Source of the DNA: Lineus longissimus
Taxonomy: Eukaryota > Nemertea > Pilidiophora > Heteronemertea > Lineidae
Length of the DNA: 64,000 nucleotides
Reading direction: 5' to 3'
Assembly (NCBI RefSeq): GCF_910592395.1
Contig: NW_027020281.1
Location: 1 to 64,000, forward strand
A program made the position numbers and the translations under genes. The notes beneath the pieces were generated by a model. The model was not told the origin of the DNA, ran no database searches, and was given only the letters and a program-made list of their open reading frames with translations. Numbering within the stretch: position 1 is the stretch's first letter; every line of letters starts with the position of its first letter. Shown here one piece after another: positions 23,216-35,657 of the stretch.

Positions 23216-26200
23216 CCATATTATGCGAACCGAATAAATGATCTGTGGCTCTTACGCTGTTGTGTTTTTTTTTTCATGTAGCTGCATAGCTCAGGGCGCG
23301 GTATACGGACGAGGCACGTTACCATCATTATCTAGTTTTCGGTCTTCACTATACCGACTAGCACATTTGCAGTATCGCAACAAGAATGCTTTAAAATGTC
23401 TCAATATCATACCTGATAATAAGCAAATTATAAAATCGGGGGGGGGGGGTCAATCTTCATAATCGACTTACATCACTGGAGAGAGAACTTTCAGCACTTT
23501 TACAACATTGCCAAACCTTATCAAAACCAGCATAATGACTGCGGCGAAATCGCCGTGAGTATTAAAGAAATAAAAGTACTTTTAACTTACCATCGAACTG
23601 ATGCTTTCTGTTGGTCCGAAAGGTATAAATGAGGTCTTGTTTTAATCGAGGGATCCATAATCACAGATGACAGAGAAATCAAGAAAATCCCATGTTATCC
23701 AATTCTTTTAGGAAGTTGTGTAGTTCAAATTTAGGTTAATGGGTTTTTGCCGTATGATACGATGTGTTATGATACGCCTAGCATTAACCATTTCGATTTT
23801 CTTCGCACATTCCATAGAAACAAAGTAATGTTCGCCGTTTTCAGGGCAAACGGCGCAACGAAGCAAATTTTCACCAACTCAATAGTACAACTACTTGAAT
23901 AATTTGACTGATTCCCAAACATTAATAACAGCTCACCAATTGTACATATCGACAGGGCTGTCTTCTTCGGATTGAAAGCCAGGACCAGACAATTGCACCA
24001 AATTGGTACAAAAACTGGCCCTGCAATGGTGGGTGTTGGTAGAAGGGGGGGGGGGGCTTATCTTCTGTGACATGATTTTGTGAGATTCAAATAGCGTTAG
24101 TGAATAATGAGAGTTTCTGACAGCTTTCAAATGAGTTTAGCCAATACTTCAATATGTCTCACATCCTAGCATTGCACTGGTAGTGCCACTATCGTCACTA
24201 GTCGCACTACCGGTAATTACAGGGTCAACATTTTTGGATTCAGAACAAAGACCAGTTTCAAGTAGAAATGATTTCTTTTTTTGTATCTTTGGCATGTCAT
24301 TATCAGTAGGCCTACTGTTGAGGCACAACCATTCTCTCGCACCTTGAAAAATGACAAAGCGTGCATTGTTCAAAATGTACCAGCGACATTTTCATCGTGT
24401 TGTGTATGCTTTACCCTATATATGTATATCATTTTTTTCTGAACCCGTTTCTGTACAGATTTCCTTCAGGATGAAAATAAAATTGACAAGCCAATCTGCA
24501 TCTTAGGAACAAGCAGTAGGTATTTGCGGAGGTGTTGGAACCGAAGTACTATACTGAAAAGATAATCTACTCTTGAGTAATGTGCACTAGCTTCATTAAA
24601 GGTCGGTCCACACTGGTAAACCTCTGTTTGCAAACATGACCAACACCAAACAGCACTTAACAGGTCTGCGATGTTTTTGACATGTTCATTCTTCATGTAT
24701 GCTTCATGTATGCTGAAATTTGCCAACAATCAGCCAATCAGAGAATATCTTTAGTAATCATGAGATTTACTAATTGTAATTGGACAAACATCATGCAGCG
24801 TAAAAAAAGGAAAGAGTCCGGGGATTTGAAGAGACTGTAAATTTGGAATAAGAGCAACATGACAATTACGAGAAACATGAGAAACCCACCATATGGTGAC
24901 ATTCAAACCCTATGGCTTGCAGATAACCGGTAAAAAATCACTGCTTGGCCTCACAACAGTTGAAGACCATTTAAACTTGGTATTTTAAGGCCTATTTTTA
25001 TTGACAATTGTGGCCCTTCCATAATATTTGGTTGAAACTACTAGGCGAACTCGCATAAGTTTTTGAGGACATTTTGAGGTTAGAATTGCCCTAGTCATGA
25101 AACAAGTATATATGCGTGGCTGATTTCTTTATTAGGCCCCATGGAAAGATTATATTTTATCATTCCCGCCTGCATAATCTTTTCTGCTCTCACCAAAAAA
25201 ATAAATGTAAATTTTCCTGATCAAATTTGTACCTTCATGCACAAAGACATCGCTGTAATTTATGTTACTACTAGCCATGCTCCTGGCACCTTCCATTTTT
25301 TAGTGTAGCCTATATATGTAATGACGATCTGAAGTGCAACTTTGGTTAAATTCAGTGTGTTTCGTCTGAAGAGAAAAATACTGAATAACATACTGGAGGT
25401 GAAAAGGATGATTAACTAATGTTTTTTATAGGGCTTCAATGTAGAATTATCGCAAATAGGGGAAATGGGTGAACATGTATCGGTCATTGTCAATAAACCT
25501 TTTGATTATTCAAAATGTAACTCTGTTACTGGATAGTTATTATTATTAGTTTTTGGTCTGGGGATTGGATGACATGCCCCTTTTTCTGTCAGAGTGTAAA
25601 GAGTGCTAGGCCTTGATTTATATCTCAACCCTTCAGATGTAAACTGATGGACCTATAGGCTATAAGCAAGTGTAGGCTATAATGTGGACACATAAAGCGT
25701 TGACATTTCACTCATCGATGTGACAGTGATCATAGTCCCCCCTGGAGCTATAGACCGCTTTCTATTGCAACAACAGATAAGGCGCGGCGCTCTTTGGTCA
25801 GTGATTATGAGACTATCCCTAACCACGGCCCTTGACAATACACTGGCATTGTTTTGGGACTCGGCCTACTATCCCTAGTAGGACTAATATCTCGACCACA
25901 TCGGTTTCCCCAGTTCCGTTTATATATGGTATATATGTATACTTTTTTGCACGGCTGAAAAGGAGGTTGTCCACTTAGTTGACACTTGCAATGTCTCCCT
26001 TCTTGATTGTGATGGTTTAGAATGTCTTGGTCCATGCATAATTTTATGGCTTGTGCTGTGATCTTATAGACCTGCGCGGTGAATTGGGGACCCACCCCTG
26101 AAAATGGACTGCACTTTTCCCTGCCCTGGTCTGCTCCCTGCCTTGACGCCCTGCTTTGCTCCCTGCCACCGCATTCCCGGTTAAATACGACCCTGTGATT

Positions 26201-27839
26201 CAGACTACCACTGGGGGTTGCCCTCCAGCTCCCTAATTGTACAACCATAGCTTCTATTTACTGTTCCATGGGAAACGGCTGAGGTGTACAAGTAGGAGTA
26301 TTATGAGAAAATTTCCCAACAAGGGATGGGATTTCCTTCCTGTGTATAGACTCCGTGACAAAATACGAATATCAGTTGCATGGAAAGCTGGAATCGAGTA
26401 GTAGTGATGAGAAACATTAAAACAGAGATGACCTAACTTTAGGTGGACAGTGTTTGACAACACCCAAATTTGAATGCAGACATGACGGCACCATGCAGCT
26501 CTCAGATGACAAAACTCTGATATACATTGTATTTTTCAACATAATATTTCGTACTTATCATTGCATCACTAAGAATCAGCGATGGATCCCTTTGAAATAT
26601 TTACAATCAATATAATACCAAAAATAGATCTATTTTTTATAATACTTAGTGCAAAATTTACTTGAATTTAATGCAAAGAAAGCGAAGTAGGCCTATAAAT
26701 AGTCCAAAAGTGTGGCGTTTTTTTGGGACACCCAATATGTGATTTACTGGATAAATCTTAGATCGTGTTTGAGCTGTATAAATTTTCCTGGGAGAACCAC
26801 TTTAAACAAGAATCCCTGCATTTGAAAAGGGGATGACCGAGTCTGTAAAAAATGTTTTCTCGTCGTCTCCTCGGTGCACGTGTTTAGTTAGCCTTGCTTT
26901 ATAGTCTATTATGATAAAGAACCTATTTTACCGCATATCTCCAGGTCTGGAATGAAACTTAACTTCATTCATTATACTCGACACTGTGCGGACAAGCTCG
27001 TCTGGAGTGAAATTTCCCATAATGCAACTTAACCACATGACAACCGTATGACATTATAATACCCGGCACTGTGTGGACGAGCTGAGTGGACACCGAAAGC
27101 TAGGGAGGCGATTACTGCAGGCTGATTTGATGAAGCTGGACTGATAGATTTACGTCCAGTCTTGAAGACGTTGGTGTTCCATGAATCTGATGGGAACATG
27201 GTAAATCTGAAAGCATGGCAGATCAATGTGGAAGCATGGACCATTTTGCGGGGTTGTGGAGATGTGTGCTGGAGGGGGAGGAGTGATGAGAATTGCGATC
27301 GAATAACCGGGTTCCACATTGTTGGTGTAAAGACGAGGTATATACGGTCATTTTAGCATGAAACCAAAGAGCTTTGAACAAGATGGCATACGCAATAATC
27401 TTTTATTGTAATATTCTGGACGGAAGGGAAAGAAAAATCAATATGTTTCGGATGAAATTGTGTTCAATAATCCATTACATGACAAACCTATGCAACTTGT
27501 AGTGAATGAAGACAGCACTATGGTCGTTATTTCTAACATGAAAGGAGGCACAAAGGTTTCTTCTTTTCAATTGCTGAATGCTCGCGAGAGGGGGTTCACG
27601 GCTTTGAAATATGACCCTTTAAATATTTTGTTTACTCGACAAATAATCATAGACCTACATGGTGTTTGCGCTTAGCAAATTTTTTGATTGGCTGAGGTCA
27701 TGGCTTGGGGTTTAAAAACGGTTGGGTGTGTTGGTGTTCCGCTTTTACCATGGTAACACAATGATTTGTCCACCCTGCAAGATGTTGAATAATTCGTAAC
27801 ACAAGACTTGAGGGAGAGGGAACCCCCACTCCGGTGAAT
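23216..27839. other. 4.6 kb without a recognised gene
   Basis: Only short frames without domain resemblance, a few G/C homopolymers (23439-23449 and 24047-24056) and ordinary AT-rich sequence. I see no RNA gene or transposon terminus that I can support. Confidence 0.4.
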
Positions 27840-28985
27840 TACCCCTCTTTTATTCCTCATATATATTTGTGAACAATAGTAAATGGCATTGATTGTGAGA
27901 TGAAGCTTTTCGCCGATGATGCAATCAGTGCCAATTCATACTTTGATCCAACCCACTGATGGTTTTAGAACCCTTAATCTAGACCTCCAAAAACTTGATG
28001 CCCGGTCTAAATCATGGAGATTACAATTTAACATTCCGAAAACTGTGTACTCTGTTATCTCAAAACGTAAAACTAGGCAGGCTCATCCTGACCTCTTGTT
28101 GAATGAACATGCACTTGAGGAGGTTACCTCTCACTAATAATATCAAATTTTTATGTTCGGTCAATTTCAACTAAGGCTATGAAACGTGTGAGTGCGTTGA
28201 AACCTCAACACAAGCTTCCAAGGTCTACACTGGAATGCATTTAGTTCAGTTTTATTAGACCGATTCTTGAGTACGGCTCCGTAGTTTTCGATGGTATATA
28301 TGAGTCAAGCCGCATCTGATCAGCTAGAAAGAGTCCAGAGAGAGGCAGCAATCATCTGTTCTGAGGCATATCGACACACCTCCCACAGTAGGCCCTCTTA
28401 CAAGAGTTAGGGCGGGACCAATTATTATGTGAAAGACGAAACGTTGCAAAACTGAAAATAATGTACAAAATCGTGAACAATAATGCACCAAATTACCTCA
28501 CAATCACCTTTTACCTCTCATGAATAGACCTAGGCACTACAACCTTCGCAATAGAAATGATATTGGTGTACCATACACTCGATTGAGGTATTTTCAAAAT
28601 TCCTTTGTTCCGTCTACCATAAAGGTTTGGAACTCACTTCCACCAGATATTGGAGCCAGCCCCTCTCTTGACTCTTTCTCGGCAAAGACTCAGGCCATTT
28701 ACAAACGGAATAAACTATTTTCTGCGCCCACTGGCTCCGTAATCGGAGCAAGACTGCTTTCAAGGTTGCGTATGGGCCTAACTCCCATAGGAATAAGTAC
28801 AACTTCATCAACCATAGTCGTTGTCCAAGGTGTGATTTTTACAATGAAACACTTGAACATTTCTTTTTAACGTGTCCAGCTTATGCTGCCCCCAGAATCA
28901 AACTATTCCAGGACATAGCCAAAGTTATCAGTCCAGATGTCCATTTTTCTTTTATAATCCCTACTTCACAAATTGATTAGAAAGG
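27840..28985 (+). mobile_element. Dead non-LTR retrotransposon (3' part of reverse transcriptase ORF)
   Basis: Broken frames read in order: PLLFLIYI (about 27845-27870), KLFADDA (27903-27923, the catalytic FADD box), and a thumb region with FNIPKT. Next come PILEYGSVVFDG (near 28260) and QLERVQREAA. After those are RLRYFQNSFVPSTIKVWNSL (28576-28640) and a C-terminal Cys/His block, CPRCDFYNETLEHFFLTCP (28823-28880). This is the usual C-terminal layout of LINE-type elements of the CR1/jockey/RTE group; the clade is not resolved. There are multiple frameshifts and stops, and the 5' part is missing. Confidence 0.8.
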
Positions 28986-29094
28986 ACTTTCTAAACCTAA
29001 TTTTATACGGTTCAATAGACGAAAAGTTTGAAAAAAATGAATGGTACTCAAAATTATCTCATTAGACTGATTGTCCCCAATGAATTCTCATACA

Positions 29095-29760
29095 CCCTGC
29101 ACTCTAAAAAATCAGGGGTGAAAGTAGTTATTTTTCCCACTATTTTCAGCAGTAAACCCGGAAATTACTACTAAATGATAATCAAGGCTCTGTTTTACTA
29201 TTTTACAATTGTTTCAGCATGTTCAATTAACTATTCTGATGTAGTTAACTGATTTGACCAATCAAAGTTGTCTATTTCTAAAATAACTATTTTTTAGTAA
29301 GGGTGTCAACCAATCAGAGCCCTCCTCACAGTTAATTAATTCAGAAAAAATTATTGCGAGTCGTCGCCATCTTTTTCTCCGAGTCGGACGCGTTTTCCCC
29401 TGGACATCTCACACCAGTAAAGGATGGAAAAGCACCTAAAATCATGGGTATGGATGATTTTTGTTACCGTTTTTTTTTTGGTAATACTAGTAGTAGCACC
29501 CGCTGCTAATCGAGGACCCCCTGTCCCCCGCTCCCCGCCGCCGCCCAAACCACTAATTAGGAATAGTAACTTTGACAGACAACTATCTAAAAGTAGTAAA
29601 AAATTACTATTTATGTGGTTACAGGAGAGGAGGAAGATTCAACGATTACCACGAGGAAATAGTAAACTTTGAAAAACAACTATCAAAAGTAGTGGGTCAC
29701 TTATACCAATACGCATCATTTCCTGCCAATTTAAGTCACAGAAAGGTGATTTTCTAAAAA
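29095..29760. repeat. Fragments of a CACTCTAAAAA-type repeat and short duplicated phrases
   Basis: TGCACTCTAAAAAATCAGGG at 29097 resembles the ends of the foldback element at 32231-32475. TTTCCTGCCAATTTAAGTC occurs at about 29718 and again at 30036. The frame at 29424-29672 has a hydrophobic start and a proline-rich middle, but I see no reason to call it a gene. Confidence 0.35.
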
Positions 29761-30059
29761 ATACAACATTCATCAATATTGGATGGGGCATGGAACACAA
29801 GGGGTTGACTAGGTTTTGCCCGGCAATTGTGCCGAATAGTGCCGAATGCTGTGTTTTCATCAAATTATCCCATTAATTGATGAATACCAATCAACAAGGT
29901 CAGAGATAACCACTTTTCTTCTGTATTCTGGTGTTCATGAAATAGCCCCAATATAGGGTCTGCGGACGTGCCTGTATTTTTTCACACGGTTCCAAACAAA
30001 TCAATGATTTTGGTCTTTTATAACCTCACGCATCTTTCCTGCCAATTTAAGTCTGGCTC

Positions 30060-31540
30060 AGTATTCACTGTCGCAGGGCGAGTTCCCAAATTACTGGAGA
30101 ACAAATTTCTTAACTCCAGTCCATCAAAAGGGGGATGCCCAGGAACCATAATTATAGATAGGGATTATGCTGTTGGCAGCCATCTTGGGAAACTATTCTG
30201 TATCTTGCACAAACGCCTGGTAGAATTTTCCAGTAAGCATAACCTCATACCAAATAACCAGATTGGATTCAAAAAGAGATCACGTACTGCAGACCACACA
30301 TCCTCACCCTCTAAACTCTTATGCTACTCAGTGGGCCAAAAAATATCTTTTCTGCTGTTTTGTGGATTTCAAAGCTGCCTTTGATGTATCAAGAGAGGCT
30401 ATACATCATCTACAAATATTGTTGACAGCTGATATTGGTGGTAATTTCTTAAATACAATAGAGCCTATATAATAATGTAAATCTGTCTATCAATACTAAA
30501 AATAGCCCTTTCAAACAAAAGTGGGTGTAAGGTTGCATATTGAGTCCCCTACTCTTTAACCTCTTTACTAGCGACATCCCAGAAATCTTTGATGACTGAT
30601 AGTTGTACGCAATAATATAAACCTTGCTTAATTATCTAATCCGCCCTGTCCTACTGTATGGTTCAGAAGTGTGGGGCCCCTACTATACCCAGAAGGAATG
30701 AGTGAAGACAACTTTATATCCAAATGTGACTCTCTACCAGCAGAAAAAATACTACGGTAGTGAAATTTTGTAGATATCTCCTTGGTGTCTGCCAGAATTC
30801 TTCTACTTTAGCCGTGTGAGGTGAACTTGGTCAGCACGGACTCCTAACTACTGTTTAACCTCACTCTGTGAAATCATGGAAATACTGGTTCTTAATCTGT
30901 GATTCTGACCCGTCTTCTCTCGTTAGTCAAGCTTATCAAACTTCTTTAAGACTGCCCAGCATAGGCTGGGCTAGTCACATCAAACATATGAATGTGTTCA
31001 ACTTTAGTGAAACTTGGGGGAACCAAGGGTCACTTTATAAAACCAGAGATATACTTTTCATGAAGAAAATTACTCAAAAGAAATTCGAAAATAATTGGTG
31101 AACACTTATCAATCCCAGAACAAACTAAGGTCTTACAAATTATTTAAACATAATTTTATGATTGAAAATTATCTAATCTACTCCGACATTAATAAAAGAA
31201 AATAATTCACTAAATTGAGAACTAGTTCACATAAATTGAAAATTGAGACGGGAGGCACTCCAAGCCCAAGACACGACTAGAAAATAGACTCTATCCCAAC
31301 TGTAATTTGCGGAAGATTGAAGATGAATACCACTTCCTGCTACACTGTAGGCCTACTTAAAACCATCAACAACGGCTGTCACTATTATCGAAACTTGAAG
31401 AATTTACCACATTCAGAAAATGTCTGATGATGTTTGTTTTCCTTATGGGATATAATAAAGGTGACCACAAAATATTTAAATTCATTGATTTTGTGAATGA
31501 CAGTTTCTTATTACGGGTTAACCGTCTTAGTTTGAGGATC
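30060..31540 (+). mobile_element. Second dead non-LTR retrotransposon
   Basis: Reverse transcriptase remains in order: GKLFCILHKRL, NNQIGFKKRSRTADH (30252-30300), LFCCFVDFKAAFD (30343-30390), NLFTSDIPEIF (near 30560), RPVLLYGSEVWG (30643-30680), YLLGV..NSSTLAVRGELG (30770-30830), LPSIGWASHI (30955-30980), and a Cys/His end CNLRKIEDEYHFLLHC (about 31300-31350). Many stops and shifts. It differs from the element at 27.8 kb and is on the same strand. Confidence 0.8.
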
Positions 31541-32230
31541 TGATATAGGCCTATTGATTGTCTACCGGTATGTCCTGTAATTATGCCTGTCTCGTTTCAT
31601 CTTATACAAGTGCTCTTATCTTTTTATTGTTACAATTCCATGCACACATATTGGAAAGCAATAAAATAATTTGAATTTGTTTCTTTGGTGAGGTGAGCCG
31701 AGGGTGGCGCTGTTGTGCAGTTCGTACCAAGCCCCGGGTTTAAGGTTGCCGCGCCGTGGTTGGCGCGAGACTGCCGATTTAAAAGCTGAAGGTGCCCGCC
31801 CCCCCCCCCCCCCCCCCCCTGGAAAAAGTGTCCGGGCCTATTGTATTCTGACAGATTAAGGCATATGATATAATATATAGTTCTATTGAGGAGGCGATGA
31901 CCGTCAATTGCACAGCGCATAATATAGAATCCTTTCTTCTCGGACATTTTATTCTAGTTTATTTTAAACATCTACACCGATGAATAGGGAAAAAATGTCC
32001 TCCATGATGTCTGTTCAAACATCATAGCCAGGTCATCCAGAGACTCTGATGACGGTGTACAGGGGAAACACTGTCCTCTATGAGCTCTGTCCACAAACGT
32101 AACAGCCAGGTCATCCAGAGGCTCGGATGACGGTGCACAGGGGAACCATATCCTATACGAGGCCTGTCCAACGTCACAGCCAAGTCGGCCGCCCAGAGGA
32201 TGACGGTGTTTAGGGGAATAGTCCTCCATG

Positions 32231-32475
32231 CACTCTTAGAAATAAAGGTTTTTCAGCTCTTGAAAAACCTTTAATGGTTTTTCAGCCAACACAAATATGG
32301 ACCCCGTAGAGGTTTTTCAAGGAAGTGAAAAACCCTTAAAGGTTTTTAACGATCTCAAAAACCATTTAGGGTTTTTCATTTTACCAAAAAACCTCTACGG
32401 GGTCCATATTTGTGTTGGCCAAAAACCCTTAAATGGTTTTTCAGAAGCTCAACAACCTTTATTTTTAAGAGTGTG
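32231..32475. mobile_element. 245-bp foldback element inserted in the minisatellite
   Basis: The ends CACTCTTAGAAATAAAGG and CCTTTATTTTTAAGAGTG are inverse complements with one mismatch. Most of the interior also pairs, including the inverted phrase CCAACACAAATATGGACCCC, giving an almost complete hairpin. There is no coding capacity. Confidence 0.85.
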
Positions 32476-32542
32476 CGGCATCCGAATATCATAGCCAATT
32501 AGACATCCAGCGATACGGATTTCGGTGTAGAGGGGAAACATT

Positions 32543-32660
32543 GGGCGATATGAATAAAGACTAGCAAATGCTTTTACTCCGGTTTTGTACAGAAAGGCCT
32601 AGTGTAAATGTACATGAAGATTTAGATAAAAGCATTTGCTAGTCTTTATTCATATCACCC
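32543..32660. mobile_element. 118-bp MITE inserted in the minisatellite
   Basis: GGGCGATATGAATAAAGACT at the left is the inverse complement of AGTCTTTATTCATATCACCC at the right (one mismatch), and the inverted repeats extend to about 34 bp. Flanks GAAACATT and ATTGTC rejoin to the array consensus GAAACATTGTC, which implies a 3-4 bp target duplication. Confidence 0.85.
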
Positions 32661-34216
32661 ATTGTCTTTTATGAATCATGTATGTCAAAAGGTCACAGCT
32701 TCGTCATCCAGAGACTTGGACGAGAGTGTATAAAGGAAATATATATTAAATATAAAAAAGGCCGGTTTAAAGTCACAGCCACGATGACGGTGTTTACGCA
32801 ATGAGGTCTGTCCAAACGTCACAGCCAAGTCAACAAGAGACATGGATACAGTTTATGCGGGAAACATAGTCCTCTATGAGGTTTGTCCAAACGCCACAAT
32901 GCCAATATAAGTCATTCCGCAGAGACTTGGAGGACGGTGCATAGGGGAAACATGAGTTCTGTCAAATTAACGCCATCAAGAGACTTGGACGAGGGTGTAT
33001 GAGGAGAAATATGATATTCTATGTGAGGCCGGTCCAAACGTCACAGCTAAGTCGCCCAGGAGCTAGGATGACGTCACTAGTCCAAACGTCACAGCCACGT
33101 CATTCGGCAGAGAAATGAATGACTGTTTATAAGGGAAATATTGTCCTCTATGAAGTCATTCTAAACGTCACAGCCTTGCAAGTCCTTCTGCAGCGAGACA
33201 TGAATGACTGTATCAAGGGGAAACATTGTTCTCTATGAGATCAGTCCAAACGTCACAGCCAAGTCATTGCTGAGACATGAATGACTACATTATTATTTGT
33301 CCTCTATGAGGTCTGTCCAAACGTCAAAGCCAATATGCATGGGAGAATTGTCATCTTTGAGGTCAGTCCAAACGTCACAACCAAGTCATTCTGCAAAGAC
33401 ATAAATGACTGTATCAAGGGGAAACATTGTCCTCTATGAGATCAGTCCAAACGTCACAACCAAGTCAATGCTGAGACATAATGACTGCGTATAAAGGGGA
33501 AACATTGTCCTCTATGTGATCAGTCAAAACGTCACAACCAAGTCATTGCTGATACATAAATGACTGTGTATAGGGGAAACATTGTCCTCTATGAGGTCAG
33601 TCAAACGTCACAACCAAGTCATTGCTGAGACATAATGACTGTAGGGGAAATATTGTCCTCTATGAGGTCCAAACGTCACAACCAAGCCATTATGCAGAGA
33701 CATAAATGACTGCGTATAGGGGAAACGTTGTCCTCTATGAGATCAGTCCAAACGTCAAGTCATTGCTGACACATAAATTACTGCGTATTGGGGAACATTG
33801 TCCTCTATGAGATATCAGTCAAAACGTCACAACCAAGTCAATGCTGAGACATAATGACTGTGTATAGGAGAAACTTTGTCCTCCATGAGGTCAGTCCAAA
33901 CGCACAACCAAGTCATTCTGCAGAGACATAGTGTATAGGGGAAACATTGTCCTCTACGAGGTCAGTCCAAACGTCACAACCAAGTCATTCTGCAGAGACA
34001 TAAATGACTGTACGTGTATAGGGGAAACATCTCTGTAAAACGTTGCATATAGAAATCAAATATCATAGATCATAGTCTCCTCGGTTAAGTACAACAGTAT
34101 CCAAAGTTTTCCCATAAATGAGGTTGACTGAATTTTTTCAGGATTTGAGATAGCCCACCTTCAATTATTGTCCTCGATGACGTCTGTCTAAATGCTAAGC
34201 GCTATAGCATGACGGG

Positions 34217-34316
34217 GGGCATCCTGAGGAAATCAGGGGTTGTAATGTTCGCTTCTCCGACCATGCACGGTGGGCCGGAGAAGCGAACATTAACCCCTGA
34301 TTTCCTCAGGATGGAC
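34217..34316. repeat. Short palindrome, about 39-bp arms
   Basis: ATCCTGAGGAAATCAGGGGT and the following 19 bp are mirrored after a 15-nt spacer, ending at ATTTCCTCAGGAT. One or two mismatches. No terminal features of a transposon were identified. Confidence 0.8.
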
Positions 34317-34319
34317 GGG

Positions 34320-34746
34320 GCAGGGCCGTATTTAACTTTTTTGTCCAGGGGGGGCAGTGGGATAGATCGCCGAAGGCGATCTGCATGCGCCGAAGGCGCA
34401 TCCGAAAGGGGGGGTCTGGGGGCTCTCCCCCAGAAAAATTTGAAAATAAAAGGTCTGAAATGGCATTTTCCTGGCATTTGGAAGTGTGAATCAATAGTAT
34501 TTTTACTCTAAAAATGGACCACTTGGCACTTTTATGAAGACTAGGGTCAGGGCACTGGACTGGTCAGATTATAAGGGTTGCACCTGAGTTGATAACATCT
34601 GCTATCCATTTGCTGCTATCATGCTGGTAAAGCTATGGCTAAGATTAGTTTGTCTTTTTATTACTGTCTGAAAAAAAAATTTTCAACATTTATTGCACAG
34701 GGGGGGCAGCTGCCCCCCCTGCCCCCCCTCTAAATACGGCCCTGCG
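34320..34746. mobile_element. Non-autonomous hAT-like element (CAGGGCCGTATTTA ends)
   Basis: CAGGGCCGTATTTA at the left is the exact inverse complement of TAAATACGGCCCTG at the right. Both ends continue into G- or C-rich runs. CAGGG starts and about 430 bp length are typical of non-autonomous hAT elements. The target duplication is obscured by G runs. Two small hairpins (GATCGCCGAAGGCGATC, TGCGCCGAAGGCGCA) lie inside. Confidence 0.75.
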
Positions 34747-35022
34747 GGGGGGAGCTTTGTGGTCGTGCTCTGAGGTCTAGGCCAAGAGCTGAGCACAATG
34801 ATCAAAGGCACATTGCTGTGTTGCATCATGGAGGTATATAACCTCCATGGTTGCATGTGCCATGTGTAATGTCATGTGTGCGTGACTGCAAGGGGGTGGG
34901 GATTTAGAAGCCATCCACACCCCTGTCTGGGCTGCCTGGACACCGGCGACGCACGAACATCGTGAACTCTATGTCGATCTACCAGTTGGATGCGTTCGGC
35001 TACGATCGGTAATTTCCGTAAC

Positions 35023-35030
35023 TGACGTCA
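35023..35030. promoter_or_regulatory. TGACGTCA (CRE/ATF-type) box upstream of first paralogue
   Basis: A perfect TGACGTCA palindrome 71 bp before ATG 35101. The second paralogue has the same box at a similar distance. CREB/ATF binding is inferred from the motif only. Confidence 0.5.
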
Positions 35031-35100
35031 CCTCATTGATCACCCTGATTAGTAAACGCTCGCAGCAACAAGATTTCAAATGCAATAGGCCTACTTTATT

Positions 35101-35657
35101 ATGGCGTCTAGTATCACCCCCGATATTTTGTCCTATTCTGAGCAAAAAGGGCATGATGAGCCCGCTGAAGAATCAGGAGAGAGTAGCCAAGGCAGTGAAC
35201 ATCGTGTTAAAGGAGAGCCCATAAGGCCAATACCACGAAGAGCCTCGGCATGGCGTGCTATGAATGCCGAGGATCTGGGAATTTTCTGGTGTAGAGAAAT
35301 GTATGGATACGATGAAATATTCGAAAAAGCCCGTGTTCAGCATGTTGATGATGGATGTGGCATTGCTGGTTGGGAAAACCTGGACAAGTTGGTCTCCCTC
35401 TACTCAAAATACATGGATAACGTTTTTCGTTGCTCGCCAGCTGAAATTAAGGAAGTAAACTTGATTATGACACGTTCTGAATGCGCGAAAGAAGCTGATC
35501 TGATGCTGGTTCGTGATGTTTGTGATAAACTGAAAGAAAATATCAGCCGGCTTACTCTTCCTGAAACTTCGAGGATATGTGCAACACAGATGATGATGGC
35601 TCAACCATCGCCTTCGACAGATTTCAATGCCTGTAAACTCTTGGTGGACACTCGCTT
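35101..35657 (+). CDS. Paralogue A, exon 1
   Basis: Starts at ATG 35101 (MASSITPD) and ends at donor GTAAGT (35658) after two bases of a codon. Residues from LGIFWCREMYGYDEIFE onward align with FGIQYSRKKPEDIFE in paralogue B. Confidence 0.75.

Larger units (their letters stand above)
31975..34030 (+). repeat. 79-bp minisatellite array (about 2 kb)
   Basis: The repeating unit contains AAACGTCACAACCAAGTCAT, GCAGAGACATAAATGACTG, TATAGGGGAAACATT and GTCCTCTATGAGGTCAGTCC, giving a consensus near 79 bp. Each unit carries an inverted pair AGTCATT/AATGACT around a 13-nt loop. Copies are diverged at the left (31975-33100) and more uniform at the right (33240-34020). Two younger elements interrupt the array. 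Confidence 0.85.

Noticed and set aside
25805-26248. 147-codon minus-strand frame
   Set aside because: The composition is random-looking, with no domain, no paralogue and no splice signals.
27916-28137. Independent 73-codon gene
   Set aside because: It is a shifted frame of the reverse transcriptase remnant just after the FADD box.
29424-29672. Possible secreted or membrane protein (hydrophobic start, proline-rich middle)
   Set aside because: It lies in a repeat-like stretch, without splice support or similarity to anything I recognise.
31975-34030. CRISPR-like regular array
   Set aside because: Units vary along their full length with no repeat/unique-spacer pattern, and the context is eukaryotic. 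It is a minisatellite.
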